A DNA stretch of 26,020 bases. Source: Lenisia limosa. Lineage: Eukaryota; Breviatea. Both the position numbers and the translations under genes were made by a program. The notes beneath the pieces were generated by a model, which was not told the DNA's origin, ran no database searches, and was given only the letters and a program-made list of their open reading frames with translations. Location: assembly GCA_001655205.1 (NCBI GenBank), contig LPNZ01009130.1:1-26020 (forward strand), read 5' to 3'. Of the stretch, positions 1 through 12,132 are shown in pieces (the stretch's first letter is position 1; each line of letters opens with the position of its first letter).

Positions 1-191
1 TCGTTGTGTACTATATTATACCACATATTGCAGACGAGAAAAAAAAAAAGTTGTATCTGGCCTAAGCCATGAGTATATAGTACATACCATATGATTTTTT
101 TTATCCTATTTATGTTATAATACACTGTATGATATATGATGATATAATAGTACAAATGTATAATAGAATAATATCCTTTTTTACTGTGTAG

Positions 192-3100
192 GATGTTTAC
201 GATAACCCGAAGAACACTTGCGTTGCCAGGCTCGCCTACAACATTGTAAGCACTATGATATTATACCCCCCCCCCCCNNNNNNNNNNNNNNNNNNNNNNN
301 NNNNNNNNNNNNNNNNNNNNNNNNNNNNNNNNNNNNNNNNNNNNNNNNNNNNNNNNNNNNNNNNNNNNNNNNNNNNNNNNNNNNNNNNNNNNNNNNNNNN
401 NNNNNNNNNNNNNNAAACTTGCCATCACTGCCTATGGCATCAACGTACGTGTGGCGTGAGCTGTTTCCTCATGATATTTGACCTGGTACTCTCTGGCCCT
501 CGTGTTTTCATTGAAAACGGCATTTGTGCATAGTGTTTAACTTTTGCCGATAAAGTATCAATAGCTTTCGAAGATTCGTCGAGGTATTTCGTCTTTTGCG
601 CGAAGCGTGCTATTTGTGCACTTTGCGGGACTCTGATGGAGTAGATTGACGTGAAGGGCTATAACACAGTTGAACGCGTGTTGCAGGAGTATGGGGGTAC
701 TGGATGTTGTGCCCTCAGTTTGCATTTGTTATTATTGCATGATGGGATCCATTCTCACCCCCTAGGGTTCTGGCCGTCTTCGAGACGCTCGACATCCAAG
801 AGGGACGTTTCAAGGCCGTCAAGGTGGGCATTTAGTGGATAGGAACCCGGCTGCTTCTCCATTATTTTCTGGCAAACACTATTGAATCGACTCCTCAAAT
901 ACCCATCCCCAGGACAGGGTGAGAAGAGACAGCGCTAACTTCTTCAATGAGGCCGCGCACGGACAGGCTATCTACCACCTGTCTCGGGTGCTGCAGGAGC
1001 CCAGGTGCGTGCCCAGCCCAATATCACCTTCAATGTCTAAAGGTTCATCACTCACTTTTTGCCCAGATACAAAGTTGAGGATTACGCCGCCGTTATTGAC
1101 AGCGTTCAACAAAGCGAAGTGGAGGCCTTCCTTGAGACACTCAACCTCAGAGTAGGCCAAGTGATGTTGGACGTCAACCAAGAATGAAACCATATCAGGT
1201 GCCCATCACTCTCTGTCACACTTTAGGCCTACCTCAAGATGCTGGTTTGCGGCAATTTCACGAAGGAGGAAGCGCAAAACATGATGGATGCGACTCTGTC
1301 CAAACTTCGAGTCAAAGTTTGCAAAGGGGTTGGACGAACTGAGATATGTTCTGTGATGGGGGGTCTGGCCTTGTGAGAATACTACACAATTTGTCCCGAT
1401 ATTGTATATCATATGATTGTTCAATGTTAGACCCCAGGATCTTTTTATTCACAGTTTTAACCCTTTCAGATAGGGTCGGAACCGGAATTACCTCATCTCA
1501 AAGTTGTTGATGTTCCTCCCAAGGTTGGGGGCATTCTATTTGGTTAATCTTTTGGTATTTTGGAATACTGCTTTTCCCCACCTCTCAGAGTTACCTGAGC
1601 TCTTTTTCAATTGTTTGTTATTTTGTTTCCAAACTTTTGTGTATATCTCTGCTTAGGGAGTTGCTTATTCCTACCCCCACCGATGTTGGAAGAGTCACAG
1701 TTTAGGCCACCTTGGTGTATCAGCAGCCGTCTCTCAATGAAAATTCGGAAAACTCTGCCGTTCTGATCTACTATCAAACATCAAATGCGGTGCGTCTCTG
1801 TTTATTCTTCACTCCTCCGCTTTGTACCCCTTCCCTCCGCTATTAGTAACACCTATATGATATATACTATGTACATATTTCGGTGTTTTGCTCCTTGATT
1901 TTATTTTGTCATCAACAGTGCTCTTGTATTTAAATCTCCCCCAGCCATATAATACCGCCAGGACATCCAGTCAGCAGCTTTCGAGTTGGTTCTCAAGACT
2001 GTATTGGAAGAGCCTGCCTTCAATATCCTCAGAACTCAGAAGCAACTGGGCTATATCGTTTTTCACTGTGGGGGGTACAACAGGACTGGAGTTATTTGTA
2101 CCCTATATCGATATATGTTCATATCATGATATATGTTGTTGTTCACCTTAGTTATTGGTGGGTTCCCACCCCCTCTATTCGTATGGATGCTACAGTCCAG
2201 ATTTTTCATCCCAATAGCGTCGCATCGATTGGAGTCTGTTCGAGGCCTTTGGTTCTTAGTCCAGTCCTGTAGGCACAGTGTACTTCCCCCCTTCGTACCT
2301 TTGTCAATTTCATTTTGTGTCGTCTGCTTTACTCCCGAAGCGATTGTGCTGGGCGTGTTGCTTGTGTGTTTCCCAAATGCTACCCAACAGAGTGGATTCT
2401 GGGTTTTATTTCATACATTTTCCATTTTTACCCCTTCTAGCTAACTACAACTGTGACCGCCTGCAGGAGGAAATGGTAGAGTTTGTCGCCAATATGAGGT
2501 GGGCGTTGTAACGCGATTGATTGTTACGTGACATTTTGTTACTGCTGATAGTTGCACTCTTAATACTACGATAGAGAAACAGTGGCAGCGCTGCCCCTGG
2601 AGGAGTTCGAACTGTACAAGGAATCTGTCGTTGAGGAACTGAAAATTAAGGAAAAGAACATCTTTGAGGTTTGCTAATGGGAGTAAATAACCAGATTTGG
2701 GAATTGAACTGAAAAAATGCGTTTTATTCTAACATAGCGGCTGGCTCAAGATAAAGTATTAGTGGCTGGTTCAAGATAAAGTAGTAGTGGCTGGTTCAAG
2801 GTATTAGCATAGTATTAAATCACCCGATTATTTAGCATAGTATTAAATCACCCGATTATTTATCCGTATTCCAGCTTTGATCACCCTTGTATGTTTTGTT
2901 TTGGAACCTGAGTTGATTGTACTTTATTTCTAAATTAATCCACTTTCACACCCGCCAGGAAGCCCGAGTGTGGTGGACCGAAATTGAAAGCGGCGACCGA
3001 ATTTTTGACCGCAGTAGGCCGGGCCGAATTGAGTGGCCTTGTCTAATCTTGGTTTCAATTATGGGTCAATGAAGATTAATTTAACTTATGTACTGTATAT

Positions 3101-3593
3101 ACTCCAAAATTTACAGTACAAGGTGAAGCTCAGTGTATTTCAAGTTGAATTATATCTTGTCTTCACCTTGCAGCTCAACAAGCTGTGAAGGCTGCAGAAA
3201 AGATGACCAAAGACGACCTTCTTGCACTCTTTGATAAGACCTATGGAGATGTGGGTGGGCCTGTTGTATGGAGATGTGGGCCTGTTCTCTTTCCTGAACT
3301 CAGATCAGTTCTCAGTGTATCTCTTAATTGAACTGCTTCAGGAACAGAAGAGAATTACGATCCGAGTAGAGGCCCACAAGCATGGTGAAACAAGTGGGTT
3401 CTCCTGATGATTAGACATGATGGATTGCCAGAGAATCGTGATTGTAATATTATGATAATATGGTCATACTAGTTGAGGTGACAGCATCCTTTATCTTTCC
3501 TCTATTCCCATCACCAAAACAGCCCCTTCAGGCGCGATATCACTGGAGGAGTTTAAGGCTGCCCAGACTTTCTTCACTCCGCACCACCACTAG
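192..3593 (+). CDS. IDE: Insulin-degrading enzyme-like M16 metalloprotease, C-terminal half (partial at 5' end)
   Basis: Zinc peptidase of the insulysin family, normally about 1000 residues; the window holds roughly the last 450. The HxxEH zinc site lies upstream of the window. Exons that join in phase: 192-245, (gap)-444, 645-688, 766-823, 913-1004, 1067-1151, 1227-1316, 1470-1523, 1706-1789, 1962-2067, 2218-2268, 2441-2498, 2575-2668, 2959-3013, 3174-3250, 3342-3384, 3523-3593 (TAG). Diagnostic blocks in order are VKGYNTVERVLQEVLAVFE, LVYQQPSLNE..AVLIYYQTS, FNILRTQKQLGYIVF, GLWFLVQS, YNCDRLQEEMVEFV and EEFKAAQTFF. The Arg and Tyr of LRTxxQLGY, which contact substrate in human IDE (R824, Y831), are kept. 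The protein ends in three histidines and has no SKL-type peroxisomal signal. One exon start is lost in the gap at 278-414. The IDE-type family is secure; the exact paralogue (IDE or nardilysin) is less so. Confidence 0.9.
2739..2862. repeat. Two short tandem repeats in an IDE intron
   Basis: Inside intron 2669-2958. The first array has a 25-bp unit beginning GGCTGGYTCAAG, at 2739-2763 and 2764-2788, with a partial third copy at 2789-2800. The second has a 28-bp unit beginning GCATAGTATTAAATC, in two perfect copies at 2807-2834 and 2835-2862. These look like local replication-slippage duplications with no coding content. Confidence 0.9.
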
Positions 3594-3725
3594 ATGTCTG
3601 TTTTTTATGAATGCCTCTTATTAACAAATGGACAGTTGTATTGTTGACCTGTATTTGCTGTAAATTTGTAGTAGCAACTTGTTGCAAAGGAGGAATAAAA
3701 ATACCACGAGAGTCTATTGAAACGT
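3594..3725. other. Convergent 3' intergenic spacer
   Basis: 132 bp lie between the IDE stop on the + strand and the deoxyhypusine synthase stop on the - strand. A + strand AATAAA at about 3693-3698 is a plausible polyadenylation signal for the IDE transcript, which would make the two 3' UTRs overlap or nearly so. Nothing else is visible. Confidence 0.5.
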
Positions 3726-6399
3726 CTAATAAAGCGAGTGCCACACTTTGGTGTTCTCAAACTGCTCATGGTTTTCTTCAGCAAAAGTCTGGGCCACAAG
3801 CAGTGGGAAGGCCAAAGTCGCCTCCGAATAGACCTGTGGGGTCAATGGGTAAGCATGGGGATATTCGTTACAAGCGCCAGTCACCTTGACGGGCTTGGCG
3901 TCGATCTTGATCTTGCCCCAGGAAATCGCCTCATCGGGCCTGGCTCCAGCATCCGAACCGTCAAACTCTTGCGCCGTATTGACAAGGACGGCAAAATCCG
4001 AGCCTGACAGTGTCAAATCAGGCCTTTTCTCCCACATGCCCCCACAGACCATTCCTCATAAGATTGGCGTTCATGATGTGGTGTTTGACTAATCCTCCTC
4101 CAAGGATAATCACGCCCGTTTTGTATGCTTTCACGGCCTCATTGTTCATTCTGGAGGGGAGTGGGGTGAGGTCTTCGGAGACTGAAAATTGGTACAAAGA
4201 GTTGCCTTGGAATTTGTTTACCACATCTTCATACTACATTCCAATATCATACCGAAGTGAAAAAAAGGTATGTTTCTGTTGAAGCCGTTCACCATACATA
4301 CCATATCATTGTTCTCTTCTTAATAATATCAAGCCCACCTCCTGATATCCTCAATAATATCAAGTCGGAGTTGCTTCTCCGTAGCGTAGGTGTTGAAATA
4401 GAGCATGTCTCCAATGGAGCCGTCTGTGAGAGCCGGGCTGTATACTGGGATGTTGTTCTGAGGGAAAGTGAATGGCGTACATATAGTATGAGGGTTTCAA
4501 ACAGTTCACTTGTGGAAAATTATCTTATCAAAAAAAAAGACACATACCCCATATTTGTATACCCACCTTGTAGCACCAGTAGTAAACTGAGTCTTCATTG
4601 TCGATTTCTTTGCCGAGACGGTGAATCATTTTCGAGGGCGTCCAGTTGACTCCCTAAGAATCAATAGGAATAACGGATTGGAATTGCTAGGTTGAAAGTC
4701 TCTGATGTTACAACAATATTGAGCCTGTTTGTCAACTATCACTCTGGCCTTACCCAGACTCTATATTTCATTCCACCCCTCACGTCTTCTTCCTGTTCCT
4801 TCAGCATCTGGTTGAAGATAGGAACAATCCACTCCTGGAACTTGCAGTAGTTGCCATTGGGTACCTAAATCTGATGACCAGAATGCCAATCACCGCCCAG
4901 TTTGGTCAGCGATCAGTACAGATCACTTCCGAGTGAATGAGAACAACTATTTCCACTACTCACAAGCATGTTTCCGATTCTGTTGACTCCCTTGTCTCTA
5001 AGGTCCTAAATAATCACATCGGTGTCCACCCCAGAATTTGGATAAACAGTAGCACTTCATATGTTTAGCAAACCTTTCCCTTCATCGCAAAGTCGCCCAT
5101 ATAGGTGTTCCCGAGGCATTTGATGAAGTCCTCTTCCACTCCGCCGGCCGTAGTCACAATGACGTCTACCTGCCAGGTCAGAAATAATCAACTGTTTCGG
5201 CGGAACAATAAGCTTTGCATTACCACCTTTGCGTGACGATGGATTCGGCCCGTCATTTTGCGTTCTCGGATTTAATGAATAACACACACCCACCATTTTG
5301 TTTTTAGCCAGGTATCTGAAGGTCTCACGGGTGCCCGCTGAAATGAGATTTGAGGTGTACCCCAGGAAGATCTTGGCTCGATATTTCGACCTTTCCTCCT
5401 TATCCTGGGGTGGGGGGTGGGTGAAACATGGGTGTCAATAGGGAAAAAAAATCAACTCTATTGCCAAAACATTGAAGCATACAGGAAGGCTTGCAAGCAT
5501 CTAATGATTTTGACCCCTCCCTCCCACTTGGATGTCATCATCAGGCTTAACTGGCTGGTCGGAGAGCCTCCATTTACGCTAAAGAGTTATGGTGATTGCA
5601 ATTTTAAAAAAGACCATATGAGGCTGTAATGAAAAAAGATGTTTATATTTTTTAGAAACTCTGTACTTTGAATTGTTCAACACCACTGCATATTCATAAA
5701 CTCGCCACACACATGAACCCCGTATCTCATAGAACTCTAAAAAGCGGCACTACTCGGTATCTCAAATTTCAGGCAAGCCAACAAAGGATACCCCCACCAT
5801 TTCTTTGATAGTATTGACGGCTTGGCCGAAAGAGGAGGCTTGGAAGCCCGAGTGTAGATAAGACTCAAGAAGAGCCTTGTAGTCGACTTGTCCGTCTTTC
5901 ACTCCCTGTTGGCTTAGCTTTGACTCTTTTGATGAATATATATTATAACATATGATATATGATACATAATTAAAGCATCGATGTTTAGGGGATCACTCCC
6001 ACCTCATCCCAGTTGAAACCCTTGATCACAGGAGTTCCCTCGGGGATTTCACCCATTTTGGACAAGACGGCCTGGGCGGAAACATCCGGCACTCCTTGGT
6101 ACAATCAATCATCATAAAAACAATCATATCCAAGTGGGGGTAGGCATCATTTTGTTACCTCTTAATCCCCTATTGTAAAGAAACGTTAAACATTAAAATA
6201 AAAAATCAAATGGAAAAGACATTGCAAACCAATGAGAGTATCATCATCCCACAATCTTGTAAAAAGAGATAAGAGACAACTCAGAGATTCAGAGAAACTT
6301 CTTACGATTTTGAAACAATATGTATGATCAACTGTCAAGGCTATAATTCTATGGCCCAAGATAGGGGTGGCTCATCAGACCTTCTTTGTAGTCAGACAT
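3726..6399 (-). CDS. DHPS: Deoxyhypusine synthase, complete, 12 exons
   Basis: Transfers the aminobutyl group of spermidine to one lysine of eIF5A, using NAD, in the first step of hypusine formation in the cytosol. Exons, 5' to 3' on the minus strand: 6399-6381, 6094-6003, 5905-5798, 5404-5294, 5169-5074, 5005-4964, 4864-4784, 4653-4567, 4457-4339, 4150-4050, 4003-3885, 3833-3726. They total 1083 nt, giving 360 residues plus TAG, close to the usual ~370. All phases agree. Conserved blocks are [118 protein letters not shown] and [12 protein letters not shown]. The lysine in SWGK is the known catalytic residue (human K329). Introns are as short as 46 bp. The start MSDYKEG is the only in-frame ATG that splices cleanly onto exon 2. 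Confidence 0.95.
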
Positions 6400-6739
6400 G
6401 ATCAACTGCTCAATGCAAGGGGGCTTTGGTCGCGGCTTGTTCTCGGCTAGTTCCAATTAAAAAGCTCAAACACACAGAATAAACAGGGTGAGAGGTAAAA
6501 GAGCGCTTTTCCCTTTTTCCAAAATGAAACCCAAAATGAAACTACGGTGGCGGCGGACTTTGGTGTGCTGCTCCCAAAATTGCCAAATTGCCCAGAAACC
6601 CAGAAATTGCCCTCTTTTCCCCATCATTTTTTTTTTTTTTTGTTTGGATGATCATAGTTGGATCTTATTATGTAAAGTGACCAAAAGTTGAGTCACCTCC
6701 CCCTCCTCCCCCTTCCTTTCAATCTTTCAAGGTAATAAA
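6400..6739. promoter_or_regulatory. Divergent promoter region between deoxyhypusine synthase and the DUF229 gene
   Basis: 340 bp separate the two start codons, which point away from each other, so both promoters must lie here or inside first introns. The stretch holds a poly-T run near 6628-6642 and a pyrimidine-rich block (about 6700-6720) just before the downstream ATG. No clear TATA box or motif could be assigned. The assignment rests on gene layout alone. Confidence 0.45.
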
Positions 6740-9700
6740 ATGGAAATACCGAAATTTTGGCTTGCTGCCATAATTGCGTTCTTCCTATTCACCACCTTCA
6801 CAGTAATTAATGTGAGGGGGTAGCAGAGTGAGACAAATGAGTTGGTTACTTCGGTCTTTGGTTTATGCAGTCTTCTTGTATTCTCACCTCATTGTTCAGA
6901 CTTCCCCTAAAAAGTACTCATTTGAGCCCAATAGCGGAAGTTGGAGGATAATTTTGTTTTTTTGCGGGGGTGTTATTATTTTATGTTCTTACAGTAATTG
7001 GATGAATGTTTGGTTTCTTGTCAGTTAATACTGTTTTTGAAAAGTCACGTCCATGGATTGAAACCAGAGGATTTGAATAGGAAATTTTATTAACGCCACA
7101 GTCAATGGGACCAACACAGACGACTCCTCCCCGCACAAAGGCGCCACTTCAGAGGTATTGGACCGTACTGTTTTATATGAGCTGTTTCAATTTGCTATTT
7201 CCTGAGAGGAAGGTAAATATTTCATATTATCGATATTGTTTCCTTTTTCGACAATTTAAACTCTTCTTAATTTCCGTTTCAATCTTATGAAACAATTGTG
7301 ATTGTTTGTAGACAGGGCAGGATCTCGAAGAAAGCAGTACCGTTCCCATTGAGGACACACCATCGTCTTCACCACTAGAACCCTCGGGCGCCTCCACCAG
7401 TTCTGACACTGCTCCTGCTGACTCATCGATAAGTTCTGAGACACCTCCCTCAGAAGATTTTCCCATAGGTGAGCAAAGCATCTTGAAACGGAAACACAAA
7501 AGGGTCTGCCAATATAGCATAGTATCTCATAGTGTAATATATTTATCGATATATCATTGGTCATTACTTAATTTCATTGTCGATATTTCACATATCTCCT
7601 AGAAGTGAATCTTAAATGAATATAAATGCAAGAAAATTGATCATAATATTGATATAATCGCAGGTGATCATGCAAAACTCACGCTACGACCGCATTATTA
7701 CCCTGCCGCCACCGGTGATATCACTTTCGGGCCCCCACAGCCGAATTCGGATTCAGGGTAGGATGGTGAAGGACGGGCTGATTCCTTTATTATCTATTTC
7801 TACAAACAATGTGGTGTGATATTTGACCACGTTATACACATTTTAGCAAGGAGTTTGTCTGCAACCCTCTGGACAAGGAGTTCCTCCCTGGTTTGTTTGG
7901 AGTACATAAGTATATGTTATAGGATATGATATACCCTCATATACTATGACATCGAACACCCATGCCTGTAACACCCATAGGTATTAAAGCACTTTTTGGT
8001 AACCACAAAGCTGGTGACGGTACTACCCCCTCCGTAGATAAAAACGTGAGTGCGAATATGTGAGACAATCATTACAGTTCTGGTATTCTTCTCTTTTATA
8101 AAACAATCATTACAGTTCTGATATTCTCTTTTATAATATCTCCAATGTTTTCTCTGTCACATTTGACGTTCCAGCTTCCTCCCCCCAAAACGAAGTACAT
8201 GCAAGGCATGGATGAGGCTCTTGCGTCTCGCAAAGATGTTTTAGGAGAAACCCTCCGCAAATACAATGAGAAGCATGGAAGTGAGTGGTTGCCGATGTTT
8301 TGTTGCTCGTCGAGTTGTTTTCAACTTGTTTAGCTTGCCTCCAGTAATATTCATTATTCCAATGTTTAGTTTTGTTGACAACCCAGCATCCCTCTCATCT
8401 TATTTTGTTGACAACCCCCCGCACATTCTCAAGATCGTTGTGGAGTGTGCAGGGCGACGTTACACTCCCAATATTTATCCAGGACTTCAGAAAGTAGGAT
8501 GCTATTGTTATTTAGCGTGATGGTGTGGAGGGCTTCGGCCAGATACAACCTTATTTTTCATTTTTCTACTTTACAATGAAATTCTCCATAATATTATGGT
8601 ATTTCTACTATTAGGGTATTTCTGATTATTTTCTCAGACTAACTCCCATAGATGATGACAAAAGGAGATGATGGGATCCATGCATTCAATTTCCCCTATG
8701 TAAGATTTTTTCGTCATTTCCTTATTTGTTACTTTTCTGACATGTACTTATGAATTATTATATATCACTCCTACCCTCACCATTGCAGTATCATCGTAGC
8801 CAAGCCGGCAACTCGTTTATCAATCGAAACGCCCTCCTCACCGGGCTTGAAATCACAGGATGGGTGGATAAGGTGGCATGGGGGGGGGGGTGCCATATTA
8901 TTGGATATTGAGAGAACTTCCAAATAAGGCAATTCTTAACTCTTTAGGCTGGCCTCACTCTTGCACAACCAGTAACCATCGGGACGTTGGGGCCCGATTT
9001 TGTTGTTCGTCCAACAAATAGCGTGGGACTTTTTTTTGTTTTGTTTCAAAACCTCGCTGATCTTCCTTGATTATCTTCGCAGGACACATACGCCATGGAC
9101 GACTACGTGAAGAACCACCACTCTACTGANNNNNNNNNNCGCTTCATATGTGGCTCTGAAGCCTTATCATGCTAATAACCCCCAGTTCAGACACGGAATG
9201 AAAGACCAGGTATGTTTGGAGTTTTCAATGGTCCTTGTTTCACCAGGACAGTCGCCACCATTCTCCTTACACATTACTTTTTGACCCCTTTCAGTACTGT
9301 GACGTCTATGAAGACATCGGCAAGATCCCCCAACGACAGACTTTTGCCTACACCTATGTCAAGAGGCACGCCAAGGCGGGCAGACCTGTCTTTTCGCAGT
9401 TCCATGTAGGCTAAGCTGGGCAGAAATATTTCTTATAAGCGTGATGGTGCGGATGACTTCTGCCAGAAACTCCTTTTTTCTTTCTCATTTCTTGGCATCA
9501 CTCTTATGATGATATTGTTTTCTCACGAAAACAGATTTTTCAAGGACATCAGCCTAAAGTCCAAAAGTGCTGTCTTGGTGAAGATGATGTGGGTGGCTTC
9601 TTGAGTAAACCTTAACACTCAAAACTACTTTCATTGAGTTTATCCTCTTGAATTTCGTATGACGATTTAGGCCACCACCGGGTTGATCAAACAGATGTAC

Positions 9701-12132
9701 AAGGACGCCAAGGAGGGAGGATACCCCTTGATCACTGTGATCGTTGGTGATCATGGGATCCATCTCGGCAGCTTTTTCATGTCCGAGCCGGGTGGGGAGT
9801 AGGTGAAGCAATACATTGACTTTTTTTTTTTGGTTGCTCATCCTCTAGGCGTCAGTGACCACGACAACCCAGCCTTTTCAGTACTTCTATCCGACGACGT
9901 TGTGGAGCACTATCCCGAACTGGCGTGGGTGTTCCGGTCTTGTATCCCGAACTGGCGGGTGTTCGGTATCCCGCTTTTTTTCTCATTGTTACCTTGTAGG
10001 CAAAGTCTGAAGCACAACACTGCAGGTATTGTTCTCCCTCGTGACATCAACAAAACCATCAGGTTTGGCTGGACCCATCCTTTGAGCAAAAGCTAAAAAC
10101 GTGTTGCTGGTATAAAAAATAATATTGGGCAATCCCTCTTTTGCCATTAAACCCTTTTAGAAATCTTGGGGCCTACCCCCTCACTCTCCATGACACCCGC
10201 ATGAACTCATCATTTTACAAAAATGTGAGTATCTTGGTTGAATAAACTGTATTTTCTGAGACATTTTACGTGATGGTTGTGTCTACCATGCTCTTTGTTT
10301 TGAGCGCACATTCAGGTGGCACAACCCCCTGATTCTGTAGATCAACCAGAACCTGCTTGCCAAAATTCCTCATAGAACGTGAGTGGTTCTCTCTGGGTTT
10401 CTCATTCGCCTAAAATTCCCAATTTGTCTCCTCCCCACCCCTGTTTACGCCGTAGATGCAATGAGGCAGGTATCTTCAATGAATTCTGTGTCTGCAGCAA
10501 CACTGGTATCATGGACGGCAGAGACCCCGTAAGCCGGTGTTCAACATTTCTTGACCCCCCCCCCACCCTGGTTCTGGATTCTCCCTCAAATTCCGATTGT
10601 CAGCGCCATTGTTCTGACTTGCAGATGCCGAAGGATCATCGATTCGGTCCAGTCGACTATGAACTACCGATTGCGGCCGAAGACGGGACAATACCTGCTA
10701 CGTGGGTTGCGTGTTCGCTCGCTTTATGTAATATTCTCTGCATCTTCCGTCACACTGCATTGACATTTATGGTATTGTATTGTGTGCCCCAACACACCAC
10801 TCACCCCCACCAGCCCAACACAATATTCTCCTGAACACCCCAAAGACTTTGCTGGTTACGGCCCAAAACACGAGCTACAGAGCTTCGAAATTGCGGTGAG
10901 TCTTCTGCATTCTCTATTATCACATTATATAATTATGCTCTATTATCTTAGAACGGGCTTAGGCCAGGTACAACCAAGGTGAATATGTCCCTTACTCCCT
11001 CCCCCAGGATGCTACACGAGAGACCAGACTGGCTTTCTACCGATTTATTAAACCGGTATTAACTGGGGTTGTGTCTATCCAAATATCAGTTTAAATTTTC
11101 TTCTTTTTGCTACCTGTTTTTTTACAAGAGTGGAATCACTCAAATACATGCGTCTTCTACCTGCTTATGCCACAATTCGCATTTGGACATTGTATTGTTT
11201 AATCTCTGACTTGGCAGCTTCTTAGCTCGCCAGATGTAACGAACGTTTGTGAACTGACCCCCAGCATCCGATTCGAGGCCATGAAGTTCTCATAGTGGGG
11301 GCCATGAAGTTCTCATAGTGGGGGCCATGAATTTCTCATAGTGGGGGCCATGAAGTTCTCATAGTGGGGGGTATGAAATCATATGCTCACATCCTTCAGT
11401 GATAAGCTCACCAATTTCGGCCAGTTGGCAACACCAATTATCCGAGAGGTACGCAGACTCGCCTGTTTTTCTATTGTGTATCTTTATTTTTACCTGGGGT
11501 TCTTTACTGATGAAATGGTTCGAGCCTACGCAGATATTTTTCTCTGTTCTCCCATATACAAGGCAGTTCACCAACCTGCAGGTGTACCACTCGCTGTTTT
11601 GGACGGAAAAGCGCAACGGTCGGGCCCTGAACAACCCCCCCGTCTACAACGCCTACGCCACTTACGTCAATCCTAACCAGGTTCGCCAATTGCATGGATG
11701 AGGGTTTCGATTTTTCACTCCATTCATATTTCCTATTTCTTTCAAATGATCTGACGATCCAGGTCTTTTCCGGCCCCGAGGCCGAGCAGGAGGAGTGGAC
11801 ACGTCTCTTCGAAAGACTCAAATCTGTAAGTCGTGAAATTAAATTGTATATCAAAATTGGTTGTTAAATCAGTTCATCTTGTTTGTCAGTGATGGACAAG
11901 GATTTTGAATTTCTGTCTCAGCATCACCCCCCCCCCCTAGAAAGAAGGTGAGCTCACGATGTACGATGCCAAGCAGCTGACCTACTATTTCGGGTATGTG
12001 GCTTGTGAGGTTTTTGTGGTTGATCTTTACGCATTGCCATTTCACACCACTCCCTCCAGGGACGTGACGTGTATTCATGGCAGTAAAGTGTCCCTCGCAA
12101 TTGAGTACTGTGTCTGCAAGAGCAAGGCATAG
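6740..12132 (+). CDS. DUF229-family membrane-anchored protein (alkaline-phosphatase/sulfatase-like fold), about 29 exons
   Basis: Residues 5-24 of the first exon (MEIPKFWLAAIIAFFLFTTF) form a signal anchor, followed by a Ser/Thr/Pro/Glu linker (7312-7468), so a type II luminal or extracellular protein is expected. Exons in phase: 7312-7468, 7664-7757, 7847-7890, 7981-8045, 8175-8280, 8387-8493, 8652-8699, 8789-8872, 8948-9001, 9083-9209, 9295-9405, 9545-9577, 9671-9798, 9856-9924, 10000-10062, 10161-10224, 10341-10378, 10456-10536, 10625-10705, 10814-10895, 11008-11055, 11218-11294, 11400-11448, 11567-11680, 11763-11825, 11941-11993, 12060-12132. Family blocks are AGNSFINRNALLTG (usual GDNTFPNxxxLLTG), VIVGDHGIHLGSF (metal-binding DHG), CNEAGIFNEFCVCS and the closing EYCVC. 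About 745 residues, slightly long for the family. Exon 6740-6811 joins exon 7102-7154 one base out of phase, so a micro-exon or another start may exist. Substrate unknown. Confidence 0.8.
8387..8493 (+). other. DUF229 gene: exon aligned to the metal-site block, with altered residues
   Basis: Part of the gene at 6740-12132. Splicing from the preceding exon (8280, phase 1) uses the acceptor at 8385-8386 and gives HILKIVVECAGRRYTPNIYP. In position this matches the family block VLxxGIDSxSRxxFxRxLP. The usual metal-binding Asp is Glu here and the following Ser is Cys. The alternative acceptor in TTTAG at 8368-8369 opens another frame without this resemblance, and the phases favour the frame described. 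The alignment is from memory and local. Confidence 0.45.
8515..9490. repeat. Dispersed intronic repeat pair (8515-8566 and 9439-9490)
   Basis: Two introns of the DUF229 gene contain diverged copies of one ~52-bp block. It begins GCGTGATGGTG, continues with a GCCAGA core, and ends in a T-rich tail. By eye they are roughly three-quarters identical. Neither copy has an ORF. The coordinates span both copies; the DNA between them is ordinary exon and intron. Confidence 0.6.
9130..9139. other. 10-N placeholder gap inside a DUF229 exon
   Basis: The exon reads ...MDDYVKNHHST before the gap and ASYVALKPYHANNPQF after it. The two frames are not compatible across exactly 10 bases, so the true gap length is not 10 or an intron boundary lies inside it. 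Confidence 0.8.
11278..11369. repeat. 23-bp tandem repeat x4 carrying an exon end and its splice donor
   Basis: The unit is GCCATGAAGTTCTCATAGTGGGG; copies start at 11278, 11301, 11324 and 11347, and the third has one substitution. The first copy contains the end of exon 11218-11294 (…EAMKFS) and its donor TA|GTGGGG. Using a later donor would add 23 nt per copy and pass the in-frame TAG within each unit, so only the first donor keeps the protein open. Confidence 0.9.

Noticed and set aside
1657-1705. Extra IDE exon GVAYSYPHRCWKS
   Set aside because: It breaks the family alignment; joining 1523 directly to 1706 gives PPKATLVYQQ, which fits.
4151-4181. Longer deoxyhypusine synthase exon beginning after TTTTCAG
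   Set aside because: It is out of phase with the upstream exon; the acceptor CTCCAG at 4151 restores [12 protein letters not shown] in frame.
10026-10062. Intron starting at GTATTG within the DUF229 gene
   Set aside because: Reading through gives GIVLPRDINKTI, which continues the family alignment and joins the next exon in phase.
11218-12132. A separate gene after the DUF229 protein
   Set aside because: Phases join back to 11055, and CELTPSIR and the final EYCVC match the DUF229 C-terminal layout, so it is one gene.
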